Positions 41,350 through 50,668 of a stretch of DNA of 64,000 nucleotides are shown here, piece by piece. This stretch comes from Glycomyces sambucus (GTDB lineage Bacteria; Actinomycetota; Actinomycetes; Mycobacteriales; Micromonosporaceae). A model generated the notes under the pieces. It had not been told where the DNA came from, did no database searches, and saw only the letters and a list, made by a program, of their open reading frames with translations. The stretch covers positions 868,001 to 932,000 of the forward strand of contig NZ_FNGF01000002.1 of the NCBI RefSeq assembly GCF_900102815.1, in the 5' to 3' direction. A program made the translations under genes and the position numbers. Position 1 is the first letter of the stretch, and every line of letters begins with the position of its first letter.

Positions 41350-42360
41350 ATGGCGAAACTCAGCGACGTGGCCGCGCGGGCCGGCGTCTCGGTGTCGGCG
41401 GTGTCGCGCGTGCTCTCCGGGGACCCGTCTGCCCGGCTCAGCGCGGCGACCCGCGACCGCGTCCGCAGGGCCGCCGACGAGGTCGGCTACCGGCCGAACT
41501 TCGCCGGCCGCGCCCTCAAGCTCGCCCGCACCGACGTGATCGCCCTCGTCGTCCCGGACGTGACCAATGCGCTGTTCACCGAACTCACCCGGGGGGTCGA
41601 GGACGAGGCCCTGGCGCGCGGCTGCGTCATGCTGCTCGCCCGCAGCGAGGACATGCAGCCCGGCGGCGTCATGTTCGACAAGCTCCTCGGCGAGGGGCGC
41701 GTCGACGGGATCGTGCTCCAGCCGCGCGACGGCGCCGACGCCGACGCCCTGGCGGCGGCCGTCGGGGAACGCTCGCCCCTGGTCACGATCCACCAGCGCC
41801 TCCCGGGGGCGAGCTCGGTCCTCGTCCCGGACGCGCTCGCGGCCCGGCTCGCCACCGAGCACCTGCTGGCGCTCGGGCACCGCCGCATCGGGTTCGTCGG
41901 CGGGCTCGCCTCCTCGCCGACCGCCCAGCGGCGCGCGACCGGGTTCCTCACCGCCATGGCCGGCGCCGGCGACGGCGTCGACCTGTCCCTGACCACCTGG
42001 CACGGCTACCGGGAGTCCGAGGGGCGCACCGCGCTCGCCGAACTCCTCGCCAGGCCGGTGCCGCCGACCGCGGTCGTGGTCGCGAACGTCAACGCCGCCA
42101 TCGGCGCCCTCGCCGAGGCGCGGGCGCAGGGCCTCGCCGTCCCGGAGGACCTGTCGGTGGTCGCCGTCCACGACGCCTGGACCGCCGAGCACACCTGGCC
42201 GCCGCTGACCTGCGTGCGCATGCCGCTGTACGAGCTGGGCCGCACCGCCGTCGCCCTGCTGGCCGACGCCGTCGCCGGGGGTCCGGTTGCGCACACCGTG
42301 GTCGAGGATCCCGCACCCGTCCTGGTCGAACGGTCCTCGGCGGCGCCGCCAGCCGGCTAG
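41350..42360 (+). CDS. LacI family regulator of the L-fuconate operon
   Basis: A 336-residue repressor with N-terminal helix-turn-helix KLSDVAARAGVSVSAVSRVL and a periplasmic-binding-like effector domain. The ATG at 41350 was selected because it starts the conserved MAKLSDVA. Operators A and B lie upstream, and a third copy lies before fucD, so it probably autoregulates and represses both flanking units. The effector is likely a fuconate or fucose-derived sugar. It is divergent from ADH/SDR and co-directional with fucD. Confidence 0.9.
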   Translation: MAKLSDVAARAGVSVSAVSRVLSGDPSARLSAATRDRVRRAADEVGYRPNFAGRALKLARTDVIALVVPDVTNALFTELTRGVEDEALARGCVMLLARSEDMQPGGVMFDKLLGEGRVDGIVLQPRDGADADALAAAVGERSPLVTIHQRLPGASSVLVPDALAARLATEHLLALGHRRIGFVGGLASSPTAQRRATGFLTAMAGAGDGVDLSLTTWHGYRESEGRTALAELLARPVPPTAVVVANVNAAIGALAEARAQGLAVPEDLSVVAVHDAWTAEHTWPPLTCVRMPLYELGRTAVALLADAVAGGPVAHTVVEDPAPVLVERSSAAPPAG

Positions 42361-42405
42361 GAGCGGTTGCCATCGGCACCGCCAGTCGCTATTGTGGGCG
42401 GTGAT

Positions 42406-42415
42406 CAAACGTTTG
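42406..42415. promoter_or_regulatory. LacI-type operator C before fucD
   Basis: CAAACGTTTG in GATCAAACGTTTGCTCA repeats operator A exactly in its core. It lies 150 bp upstream of the fucD start. Confidence 0.7.
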
Positions 42416-42564
42416 CTCAACCATGGAGCCCGCGCACGCGGGGCACCGCGGTGCCGCCCGGCGCGGTCGCCGACGCGGCGCCCCGGAGTGCGCCGGGCCG
42501 CCGCGGGCGCATCGGCGCCGAACCCTGGTCGCGACCTGTCCCGATGACACGAAGGAACCCCCGC

Positions 42565-43869
42565 ATGACCGCCATCCTCGCCGTCGAGGCGCATGACGTC
42601 CGCTTCCCGACCTCGCTCAGCATGGACGGGTCGGACGCCATGAACAAGGACGGCGACTACTCCGCCGCCTACGTCGTGCTCCGCACCGACGACCCCGACC
42701 TCGCCGGATACGGCTTCACGTTCACGATCGGGCGCGGGAACGACCTCGTCGCCGCCGCGGCGCTCCAGCGCGCCCGGCCCCTCGTCGGCAAGAGCGTCGA
42801 CGCGATCGTGAACGACCTCGGCGGGCTCTACCGCGAACTCCAGTCCGACTCGCAGCTCCGGTGGCTCGGCCCCGACAAGGGCGTGGTGCACCTCGCGCTC
42901 GCCGCGGTGATGAACGCGGCCTGGGACCTCGCGGCGCGCGTCGCGCGCAAGCCCCTGTGGCGCCTGCTGGTCGACATGACGCCGGAGCAGCTCGTCGACG
43001 CCGCCGACCTGCGCTACCTCTCGGACGCGCTCACCCGCGACGAGGCGCTGGCGATCCTGCGCGCGCACGAGCCCACCCGGGCCGCGCGGATCGCCGACCT
43101 CGAGGCGCGCGGCGGCTACCCGTGCTACACCACCAGCGCCGGCTGGCTCGGCTACAGCGACGACAAGCTGCGGCGCCTCCTCCAGGAGGCGGTGGATCAG
43201 GGCTACCGGCACGTGAAACTCAAGGTGGGGGCCGACCGCGAGGAGGACCGGCGGCGGCTGCGGATCGCCCGGGAGGTCATCGGCTGGGACGCGAAGCTCA
43301 TGATCGACGCCAACCAGGTGTGGGACGTGCCCGAGGCGATCGAGCGGGTGAACGAGCTCGCGGAGTTCAAGCCGCACTGGATCGAGGAGCCCACGAGCCC
43401 CGACGACGTCCTCGGGCACGCGGCGGTGCGCCGCGCCGTGGCCCCGATCGGGGTCGCCACCGGCGAGCACGGCATGAACCGGGTGCTGTTCAAGCAGTTC
43501 CTCCAGGCGGAGGCGCTGGACTTCCTCCAGCTCGACTCGGCCCGGCTGGGCAGCGTGAACGAGATCCTGGCGGTGTACCTGCTGGCCGCGAAGTTCGAGG
43601 TGCCGGTGTGCCCCCACGCGGGCGGCGTGGGCCTGTGCGAGCTCGTGCAGCACCTGTCGATCTTCGACTACGTGGCCGTCTCGGCCTCGCTGGAGGACCG
43701 GGTCACCGAGTTCGTCGACCACCTCCACGAGCACTTCACCGATCCGTGCGTCGTGGACCGGGGCGCGTACGTCCTGCCGTCGCGGCCGGGCTACTCCGCC
43801 GAGATGCGGCCGGAATCGGTGGCGGCGTACTCGTTCCCCGACGGCGGGTACTGGGCGGCGGCGCGGTAG
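42565..43869 (+). CDS. fucD: L-fuconate dehydratase
   Basis: A 434-residue enolase-superfamily enzyme. The N-terminus [19 protein letters not shown] and [14 protein letters not shown] are characteristic of L-fuconate dehydratase. Catalytic residues line up: Lys218 and Lys220 (HVKLKV), Asp248, Glu274 and Glu301 (metal), His351 (CPHAGG), followed by [18 protein letters not shown]. It converts L-fuconate to 2-keto-3-deoxy-L-fuconate. GAAGGA lies 8 nt before the ATG at 42565. The operator upstream links it to the LacI regulator. Confidence 0.88.
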   Translation: MTAILAVEAHDVRFPTSLSMDGSDAMNKDGDYSAAYVVLRTDDPDLAGYGFTFTIGRGNDLVAAAALQRARPLVGKSVDAIVNDLGGLYRELQSDSQLRWLGPDKGVVHLALAAVMNAAWDLAARVARKPLWRLLVDMTPEQLVDAADLRYLSDALTRDEALAILRAHEPTRAARIADLEARGGYPCYTTSAGWLGYSDDKLRRLLQEAVDQGYRHVKLKVGADREEDRRRLRIAREVIGWDAKLMIDANQVWDVPEAIERVNELAEFKPHWIEEPTSPDDVLGHAAVRRAVAPIGVATGEHGMNRVLFKQFLQAEALDFLQLDSARLGSVNEILAVYLLAAKFEVPVCPHAGGVGLCELVQHLSIFDYVAVSASLEDRVTEFVDHLHEHFTDPCVVDRGAYVLPSRPGYSAEMRPESVAAYSFPDGGYWAAAR

Positions 43870-43903
43870 CCGCGCGGACGCCCGGCGGCGCGGGTCCGGC
43901 CGC

Positions 43904-44893
43904 TCAGGCCGACTCGCGCCACAGGAGCTTCGAGCGCACCGCCCGGCGGATCGGGGGGACGCGGGCGAAGTCGACGGCGGCGAGCTCGTCGACGATGTCG
44001 AGCGTGTGCGAGGCCAGCCCGAGGCGGTCGAGGGCGATCGAGGTCAGGCGCGGGTCGACGGCCTCGCCGAGGGAGAGCCCGTCGACGCCGACGATGCGGA
44101 CCCGGCCGGGCACGTCGATCCCGTGGGCGTGGGCGTGCTGGACCGCGCCGAGCGCCATGAGGTCGTTGAACATCAGGACCGCGTCGGTCTCGGGACGGTC
44201 CCGGAGCAGGCGCGCGAACGCCTGGGCGCCGCCCGCGATGGTCTCCTCGCCGACGACCGCGCCGGTGAAGCCGTCGCCGGCCGCCCGCTCGTACCAGAGG
44301 CGCCGCAGCGAGGGCGCGTACTCGCCCTGGACGGTCTGCGAGAGCGCCGAGTCGACCATGCCGAAGCGGCGCGCGCCCCGGGCCCGCAGCTCGGCGACCG
44401 CTTCGACGACGCCGGATTCGAGGTCGAGGTCGACGGAGTGGACGCCCGGCTCGGTGCTGCCCGTCTCGAGCCGTACCACCGGCAGGCCGCCGGCGGCCGC
44501 GAGGATCGCCGCGTCGGACCCGACGAAGTGGCCGACCACGACGTCGACCTGGTTCGTGAGCAGTCCGATCGCGTCCTCGGCCCGGTTCTCCTGGGACGCC
44601 AGCACCACCTGCCAGCCGCGCTCCCCCGCGACGGCCAGCATGTCGGCGGCGATCTCGGTGAAGTAGGGGTTGCGGAAGGAGGCGAGCACGAGGCCCATGG
44701 CGTGGGTCTTCTTGCGGTTCACCAGGTTGCGTGCGAAGCGGCTGGGCCGGTAGCCGAGCCGCTCGGCGGCGGCGAGGACCTTCGCGCGGGTGGCCGGGTT
44801 GATGTCGTCCATGTCGTTCATCGCGCGCGTGACGGTCTGGCGCGAGACGCCCGCGGCCGAGGCCACGTCGAGGATGGTCACCCGTTTCGCCAC
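43904..44893 (-). CDS. LacI family regulator
   Basis: A 329-residue LacI protein from a GTG at 44893 with AAGGAGG 5 nt upstream. Helix-turn-helix is VTILDVASAAGVSRQTVTRA (with NPATRAKV hinge), then the sugar-binding core. The operator CGTGAA-CC-TTCACG lies 33 bp before its start. The same operator stands before the ABC importer operon at about 54.4 kb, so this is the likely regulator of that operon. Its stop faces the end of fucD. Confidence 0.9.
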   Translation of the reverse strand: MAKRVTILDVASAAGVSRQTVTRAMNDMDDINPATRAKVLAAAERLGYRPSRFARNLVNRKKTHAMGLVLASFRNPYFTEIAADMLAVAGERGWQVVLASQENRAEDAIGLLTNQVDVVVGHFVGSDAAILAAAGGLPVVRLETGSTEPGVHSVDLDLESGVVEAVAELRARGARRFGMVDSALSQTVQGEYAPSLRRLWYERAAGDGFTGAVVGEETIAGGAQAFARLLRDRPETDAVLMFNDLMALGAVQHAHAHGIDVPGRVRIVGVDGLSLGEAVDPRLTSIALDRLGLASHTLDIVDELAAVDFARVPPIRRAVRSKLLWRESA

Positions 44894-44925
44894 GTGCGCC
44901 TCCTTCGGTGCGGTCTCGCAATATT

Positions 44926-44939
44926 CGTGAACCTTCACG
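44926..44939. promoter_or_regulatory. operator of the LacI regulator (own promoter)
   Basis: CGTGAACCTTCACG has 6-bp perfect arms around two bases. It lies 33 bp upstream of the GTG start. The flanks TT and GTA also agree with the copy at 54417-54430. Confidence 0.75.
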
Positions 44940-45086
44940 GTACCGGTCCGGGAGCCGCGGGGCAAGTCGCGGGCGGTGCCGAGTCGGCCCCCGGCCCGCA
45001 AGGCCCCGGTTCCGCGGGCGGGCGGCGGGCGCCGCCCGCGGGACCGTCGCCGCCGGGCCCGCCGCCCCCTCGGACATACTTGCAGG

Positions 45087-45824
45087 ATGTCCCGCACCGA
45101 CGATGTCGTCAACGGCATCAAGCGCATGATCCTCGACGGCGAGCTGACCCCGGGCGAGCGCCTGCCGGTCGAGAAGGACCTCGCCGCGATGCTCGGGGTC
45201 TCCCGCGGCTCCCTGCGCGAAGGGGTGCGGGCGCTGTCGGTGCTCGGCGTCCTCCACACCCGGCGCGGGGACGGCACCTACGTCACGCCGCTCGACCTCT
45301 CGCTCCTCCTGGCCCCGGTGGGGTTCGTGGTGGAGCTCCAGGTCGAGGGGCAGACCCGGCAGGTCCACACCGTGCGGCGCCTACTGGAGTGCGAGGCCGC
45401 CCGCCTCGCGGCCCAGAGCATCACCGACGAGGCGCTGGACGAGGCGGAGGCACTCCTGGACGAGGCCAGGTCCATCCTCGACAGCGAGCCCGAGCGGCAC
45501 GAGCGCATCATCGAGATCGACATCGCCTTCCACCGGATCATCGCGACCCACTCCGACAACCAGGTGCTGGCCGGCATGATCGAGGCGCTCGCCAGCCGCA
45601 CCGCGCGGGAGCGGCTGTGGCGCAGCCTCCGCGAGGAGGGGGCCGACCGGCGCACCCACGAGGAGCACCTCGCCATCCTGCGGGCGCTGCGGGCCCGCGA
45701 CCCCGAGGCGGCGAAGGTCCGCATGGCCAACCACCTACTCGGCGTCGAGGAGTCATTGGCCCTCGCCGGTGCGGCGCCGGTGCCCCTGGATGCGGACGCC
45801 GACCCGGACGACGCCGACGACTGA
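45087..45824 (+). CDS. GntR/FadR family regulator with FCD domain
   Basis: A 245-residue regulator. The winged helix with DVVNGIKRMILDGELTPGERLP and DLAAMLGVSRGSLREGVRAL lies in residues about 5-70; the FCD effector domain follows (RRLLECEAARLAAQS, EIDIAFHRIIATHSDNQVLAG). The C-terminal tail is acidic. It lies between the LacI regulator and the GH36 gene and is transcribed toward the latter, so a role in controlling GH36 is plausible. The effector is unknown, probably a sugar acid. Confidence 0.88.
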   Translation: MSRTDDVVNGIKRMILDGELTPGERLPVEKDLAAMLGVSRGSLREGVRALSVLGVLHTRRGDGTYVTPLDLSLLLAPVGFVVELQVEGQTRQVHTVRRLLECEAARLAAQSITDEALDEAEALLDEARSILDSEPERHERIIEIDIAFHRIIATHSDNQVLAGMIEALASRTARERLWRSLREEGADRRTHEEHLAILRALRARDPEAAKVRMANHLLGVEESLALAGAAPVPLDADADPDDADD

Positions 45825-45858
45825 CGCGAGCACCGGCCGAATTGATTGGATCTACGCT

Positions 45859-45874
45859 GACCAGTGTCTTGGTC
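45859..45874. promoter_or_regulatory. weak inverted repeat upstream of the GH36 gene
   Basis: GACCA-GTGTCT-TGGTC has 5-bp arms. It sits just after the GntR-FCD gene and before GH36. It is short and may be chance; a GntR site is one possibility. Confidence 0.3.
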
Positions 45875-46085
45875 GGCGTTCCGTTTCATGCACTATAAGT
45901 ACCTTTTACGCTACGACTTCATCGTCATCAGACCCCGCATACTCGATCCATGGCAAGAAACATCTGACTTTTCGGCGCAGCGCTCTTGCACGGCACCTCC
46001 GGTGCGGCTAGCTTGTACTTCGGTCCGAGTCCAGCGATCGGCACCCCCGTCGCGCCGCGCCGCACCACCATCGAGGAGTCCAGTG

Positions 46086-48113
46086 ATGAACGCCGCCAAC
46101 GAGATCGAGTGGAGCAGCCCCGGTCTGCACCTGCGGTTCGCGTACGAGGACGACAGCCCGGTCAAGCTCGTCGCCCTCTCGACCGGGCCCGGCGCCCCTT
46201 CTATCGCGCTGCCCTTCCAGATCGTCGAACTCACCACCGGCGCGCGCCAGCGCGAGCACAACACCCAGATCTACCGCTACACGGTCGCGGGCGTGCGCCT
46301 GCGCCACGTCGACCACGAGGCCGACGGGGACGTGCTGCGGATCCGCCAGCGCGACGCGTCGATCGGGGTCGAGGTCGTCAGCCGGTTCCGCGCGGCCGGC
46401 GGGGGCCTCCAGATCACGCAGACGGTCCACAATGCCTCCACTGAGGACATCGTGCTCACGTCGGTCACCTCGGCGCTCGTGGCGCTCAAGGGGACCGTGT
46501 ACGACCTGCTGTGGGGCCAGAGCGAATGGCTCGGCGAGGGCCGCTGGAAGCAGCACCCGCTCGGCGACGTCCTGCCGGACCTCAACCTGGACCTGCACCG
46601 CCAGGACGGGCGGGGCCGGTTCAAGGTCACCAGCCACGGTTCCTGGTCCAGCGGCGACGTGCTGCCCACCGGGGTCCTCGCGGGCGCCGAAGGGCCCTCG
46701 GCCGCTTGGCAGGTCGAGACGAGCGCGGGCTGGCACTGGGAGCTGTCGCGTCTGCGCGAGGGCGTGGTGATCGGCATTCTGGGTCCGACGGACATCGAGC
46801 ACCGGTTCGCCGAGCGGCTGGCGCCGGGCGGGGAGTTCACGTCGGTGCCCGCGGGCCTGGCGATCGCGGACGGGGGCCGGGACGCGGCGTTCGCGGCGCT
46901 GTCGGACTACCGGCGGGCGATCCGGGTGCGCCGTCCCGTGGACGACCGGCTGCCGGTCGTCTACAACGACTACATGAACACGCTCATGGGCGACCCGTCG
47001 ACGGAGAAGCTGCTGCCGCTCATCGCGTCGGCGGCCGAGGCGGGTGCCGAGTACTTCTGCATCGACGCGGGCTGGTTCGCCGGGCCGCGGGGCTGGTGGC
47101 ACAGCGCCGGGGAGTGGCGCGAGGCGCCCGGCCGGTTCACCGGCGGGCTCGCCGCGGTGGCCGACGCGATCCGGGACGCGGGGATGCGGCCGGGACTGTG
47201 GCTCGAACCCGAAGGCGTGGGCGTGGACTCGCCGGTGGTCGACCGGCTTCCCGACGAGGCGTTCTTCCAGCGCTTCGGGGCGCGCGTGGTGGAGGGGAAC
47301 CACTACCAGCTCGACCTGCGCCACCCGGCGGCCCGCGCGCACCTGGACGAGACCGTCGACCGGCTCGTGGACGAGTTCGGGGTGGGGTTCTTCAAGCTGG
47401 ACTACAACGTGAACATCGGCGCGGGGACCGAGGTCGGGGTCGAGGGCGCGGGCGCGGGGCTGCTGGGGCACACCCGGGCGCTGCGCGACTGGCTCCTGGG
47501 CGTGCACGAGCGGCACCCGGGCCTGCTCATCGAGAGCTGCTCGTCGGGCGGCATGCGGATGGACTACAACCTCCTGTCGGTGGCGCACCTCCAGTCCACG
47601 AGCGACCAGCAGGACTTCCGGCTGTACCCGCCGGTCGCGGCGGCGGCGCCCGCGAGCGTCCTGCCGGAGCAGGCGGGGAACTGGGCGTACCCGGCGGCGG
47701 ACATGTCGCTTGAGGAGACGGCGTTCGCGATGACCGCGGGCGTCATGGGACGGATGTACCTCTCGGGGTTCCTCAACGAGCTCGACCAGGCGCAGTCCTC
47801 GCTCGTCGCGGAAGCCGTTGCGCTGCATCGGGACCGGCGGGAGGCCATCGCCGGGTCGCATCCGGTGTGGCCGCTGGGCCTGCCCGGGTGGGAGGACGAG
47901 GTGCTGGCGCTGATGCTCGACGCCGGTCCGCGGTCCCTGCTGGCGGTGTGGTCGCGCGGGGAGGCCGCGGAGGTCGCCCTCCCCGGCCTGGAGGGCCGGC
48001 GCCTGCAGCAGGTGTACCCCGCGGCGCTGCCGGAGTGGAAGGTCCGCGGCGGGAGCGGCGCGCCGGTCGTCGAGGTCCCGGCGGGGCTGAGCGCCCGGAT
48101 CTTCGCGGTCTGA
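46086..48113 (+). CDS. GH36-type alpha-galactosidase-like glycosidase
   Basis: A 675-residue intracellular enzyme: N-terminal beta-sandwich (about 1-310), central barrel, C-terminal beta part. The nucleophile Asp439 is in FFKLDYN and the acid/base Asp507 in STSDQQDF. YFCIDAGWFAG and GLWLEPEGVG are typical of clan GH-D. There is no signal peptide, so it acts on imported oligosaccharides. The specificity may be alpha-galactosidase or alpha-N-acetylgalactosaminidase-like. GAGGAG precedes the ATG at 46086. It converges on the GH2 gene with a strong bidirectional terminator. Confidence 0.86.
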   Translation: MNAANEIEWSSPGLHLRFAYEDDSPVKLVALSTGPGAPSIALPFQIVELTTGARQREHNTQIYRYTVAGVRLRHVDHEADGDVLRIRQRDASIGVEVVSRFRAAGGGLQITQTVHNASTEDIVLTSVTSALVALKGTVYDLLWGQSEWLGEGRWKQHPLGDVLPDLNLDLHRQDGRGRFKVTSHGSWSSGDVLPTGVLAGAEGPSAAWQVETSAGWHWELSRLREGVVIGILGPTDIEHRFAERLAPGGEFTSVPAGLAIADGGRDAAFAALSDYRRAIRVRRPVDDRLPVVYNDYMNTLMGDPSTEKLLPLIASAAEAGAEYFCIDAGWFAGPRGWWHSAGEWREAPGRFTGGLAAVADAIRDAGMRPGLWLEPEGVGVDSPVVDRLPDEAFFQRFGARVVEGNHYQLDLRHPAARAHLDETVDRLVDEFGVGFFKLDYNVNIGAGTEVGVEGAGAGLLGHTRALRDWLLGVHERHPGLLIESCSSGGMRMDYNLLSVAHLQSTSDQQDFRLYPPVAAAAPASVLPEQAGNWAYPAADMSLEETAFAMTAGVMGRMYLSGFLNELDQAQSSLVAEAVALHRDRREAIAGSHPVWPLGLPGWEDEVLALMLDAGPRSLLAVWSRGEAAEVALPGLEGRRLQQVYPAALPEWKVRGGSGAPVVEVPAGLSARIFAV

Positions 48114-48119
48114 GACTGC

Positions 48120-48163
48120 ACGGTTGAGGCCGGTTGCGCCGCAGCGCACCCGGCCTCAACCGT
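48120..48163. terminator. bidirectional terminator between GH36 and GH2
   Basis: A 14-bp perfect stem (ACGGTTGAGGCCGG and its complement) encloses a second short stem (TGCGC/GCGCA). It lies between the convergent stops at 48113 and 48170. Confidence 0.8.
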
Positions 48164-48169
48164 CCGGTC

Positions 48170-50590
48170 TCAGTGGACGCGGATCTCCTTGATCTCCATG
48201 GGCGCCTCGGGGAAGGAGACGCGGACGGCGAGTGCCGTGCGCGGCTCGAACTCGATGCGCACCGATGACTCGTCGCCGGGGCCGGCCTTGTGGATCGGGG
48301 CGAACGTGCGCCCGTCGGCCGCGGATTCGAGCACCCATGCGCGCGTGGGCGTCTCGGCGAAGTCGATCTCGATCCGGTTGATCTCGTATGGGTATTCGAG
48401 ACTGGGGGCGATCCACTCGCCGGGCCCGGTCCCCGCCGCGCGCCAGGTCGCGGTCCCCGGTTCGGTGGCGTTGCCGCCCGGGTGCCCGGGCGCGGTGCTG
48501 CTGGTCGCCACCGGGCGGTAGGCCGCCAGCGACATCCAGCCCTTGCCGGGCGGCGGCTCGGTCAGGTACGGCGCGGGCGGCGCGAGCCGCGGTTCGCGGC
48601 GCGGCCGGTCCTCCCCCGTCGCGGTGAGCACGAGTTCGACCGGGTCCAGGCCCTCGGCCTCGGCGCGGACGCGCACCGGACCGGGCACATAGGAGCGCAC
48701 CTCGATCGCGCCGGCGCCGTCCCAGACGCTGTTGGTCTCGGGCGACAGGGTGATGGCGCGGCCGGAGGGGAACAGGCCCCCGCCCTCGACCACGGTGAGG
48801 GTGATCGCGCGGTCGTCGGCGACGCGGGCGCCGTGCTCGTCGAACATCTCGGCCTCGATGCGGGCGTCGGCGGTGCCGTCGGTCGGGATCGTCGGCGTGT
48901 CGGTGCGCAGCCGCAGCTCCGCGGCCGTCCCGGGCACCGGGAACTCGGGCGGCGCGATGCCGCGGAGCAGTTCGCGGTACCAGTAGTAGGCGCGCTTGGG
49001 GCGGCGGAAGTAGTCGGCCAGGCCCTGGAGGCCGGCGCCGGGCGCCACGGTCTTGTAGTGGAAGGCGCACCAGAAGATCTTCCCCGAGCGCCAGGGGTGG
49101 TCGGTCCCGACGCCGTGCTCCCATTCCACTTCGTACTCGCCGGGCCCGTTGCCCATGACGCCGTGGTACTCGGTGACGACGCTGGGGATGCCGGGGTCGA
49201 GGTAGAGCTCGGCGCCGTCGCCGTTGTACCCGGCGATGTCGCCGAGGTAGTCGAAGCCCTTGCGCTGCACGCCGCCCACGGCCGCGGGCCGGGTCGGGTC
49301 GAGCCGCTTGGAGAGGGCCACGAGTTCGACGGTGAGGGCCTTGGCCTTGGGGATGACGGCGTCGTCGGAGAAGAACGCCTCGTTGCCGATGCTCCAGGTG
49401 ATGATGCTCGGGTGGTTGCGCTGGGTCCGGATCATCGCGCGGAGCGCGCGCCGCAGGCTCTCCTCGAACTCGGCCTCGTCGGCCTGATGGACGGGGTAGG
49501 CGCTGGCGAACCAGTACCCCTCGACGTTCTCGCCGCCGGTCCCCCAGAAGTGGAGCTCGGACCAGAACAGGAGGCCCTGCCGGTCGCACTCCTCGGCGAA
49601 GTAGGGGTGGTGGGGGTAGTGGGAGCCGCGGACGATGTTCATCCCGAGCTCCTTGACCATGGCGAGGTCGCGGCGGATCGAGGCGCGGGTGCCGGCGTCG
49701 CCCCAGCCGCCGCGGTTCTGATGGACGTTGGCGCCGTGGAGGTCGAAGTGCTCGCCGTTGAGGAAGAACCCGCGGTCGGCGGTGAACTCGAACCAGCGCA
49801 CGCCGAAGGACGTCGACTGGGCGTCGCGCTGGGCCCCGTCGACGGCGACCGCGGCGGTGAGCTCGTACAGGTGCGGGTGGTCGGGGTGCCACAGCAGCGG
49901 GTCCGTCAGGGCCCCTTCGAGGTCGACCGTCTCGGTGGCCCCCGCCGGGACGGTGCGGTGGACGGGGCCGAGGTGCACGGCCGCGCCGTCCGGGCCGGTG
50001 GCGGTCGCGGTGACCACCGCCTCGACCGGTTCGGGGCCGTCGTTGACGACCTCGATCGCGGCGGCGACCGCGGCCGAGGCGTGGTCGACCCGCGGGGTGG
50101 TGACGCCGACGCCGTGCCAGGCGATGCGGACCCGGTCGGCGACGAGGAGGCTGACGTCGCGGTAGACGCCGCCGTTGAAGCTGTAGTCCCCCGCGCGCGG
50201 GGCCAGGCGGGCGTTCCAGAGGTTGTCGACCCTGATGAACACGTCGTTCGCACCGGCGTGGACGAGGTCGGAGACGTCGACGGTGAAGGGGGTGTACCCG
50301 CCTTCGTGGCGGCCGGCGAGGCGGCCGTTGACGAACACCTCGCAGGTCTGGAAGACGCCCAGGAACTCCAGGGCGATCCAGGAGCCGAGCCGGTCCCCGT
50401 CGATGTCGAGGGTGCGCCGGTAGCAGCCGAAGCCGGTGTAGATCCGGTGCTCGCGGAAGTCGGGCAGGCCGAACGAGTGCGGCAGGCCCACGTCGTACCA
50501 GTCGGGGTCCGGCGGCGCGGTCTCGGCGCCGGGGTGCTCGCCGTAGTCGAATCGCCAGTCGGCGTTGACGAGTCGTCGTTCGCGGATCAT
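48170..50590 (-). CDS. GH2 family beta-galactosidase-like glycosidase with C-terminal discoidin-like domain
   Basis: An 806-residue enzyme: sugar-binding domain (about 1-160), immunoglobulin-like domain, TIM barrel (about 270-570), then beta domains. The acid/base Glu404 is in WSIGNEAF and the nucleophile Glu474 in VVTEYHG. The C-terminal part (about 670-806) resembles an F5/8 (CBM32) domain: AAYRPVATSSTAPGHPGGNA followed by ESAADGRTFAPI. There is no signal peptide. It is the last gene of the importer operon, so it probably cleaves imported oligosaccharides such as beta-galactosides, beta-glucuronides or beta-mannosides. Confidence 0.86.
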   Translation of the reverse strand: MIRERRLVNADWRFDYGEHPGAETAPPDPDWYDVGLPHSFGLPDFREHRIYTGFGCYRRTLDIDGDRLGSWIALEFLGVFQTCEVFVNGRLAGRHEGGYTPFTVDVSDLVHAGANDVFIRVDNLWNARLAPRAGDYSFNGGVYRDVSLLVADRVRIAWHGVGVTTPRVDHASAAVAAAIEVVNDGPEPVEAVVTATATGPDGAAVHLGPVHRTVPAGATETVDLEGALTDPLLWHPDHPHLYELTAAVAVDGAQRDAQSTSFGVRWFEFTADRGFFLNGEHFDLHGANVHQNRGGWGDAGTRASIRRDLAMVKELGMNIVRGSHYPHHPYFAEECDRQGLLFWSELHFWGTGGENVEGYWFASAYPVHQADEAEFEESLRRALRAMIRTQRNHPSIITWSIGNEAFFSDDAVIPKAKALTVELVALSKRLDPTRPAAVGGVQRKGFDYLGDIAGYNGDGAELYLDPGIPSVVTEYHGVMGNGPGEYEVEWEHGVGTDHPWRSGKIFWCAFHYKTVAPGAGLQGLADYFRRPKRAYYWYRELLRGIAPPEFPVPGTAAELRLRTDTPTIPTDGTADARIEAEMFDEHGARVADDRAITLTVVEGGGLFPSGRAITLSPETNSVWDGAGAIEVRSYVPGPVRVRAEAEGLDPVELVLTATGEDRPRREPRLAPPAPYLTEPPPGKGWMSLAAYRPVATSSTAPGHPGGNATEPGTATWRAAGTGPGEWIAPSLEYPYEINRIEIDFAETPTRAWVLESAADGRTFAPIHKAGPGDESSVRIEFEPRTALAVRVSFPEAPMEIKEIRVH

Positions 50591-50612
50591 GCGGGGGCCT
50601 CTCGCTCGCGGG

Positions 50613-50646
50613 AGCGGGCCGCCTCCCCGGTTCGGAGGCGGCCCGC
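50613..50646 (-). terminator. imperfect hairpin between the solute-binding protein and GH2 genes
   Basis: GCGGGCCGCCTCC and GGAGGCGGGCCCGC form a long stem with one bulge. It lies between the solute-binding protein stop and the GH2 start. As in other importer operons it may reduce read-through or stabilise the upstream message. Confidence 0.5.
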
Positions 50647-50668
50647 GGTTCGGGACGGGTGTTCGGTG

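Noticed and set aside
45859-45874. GACCA/TGGTC repeat as certain GntR operator
   Set aside because: The 5-bp arms are too short to be convincing; it is listed only as a weak site.
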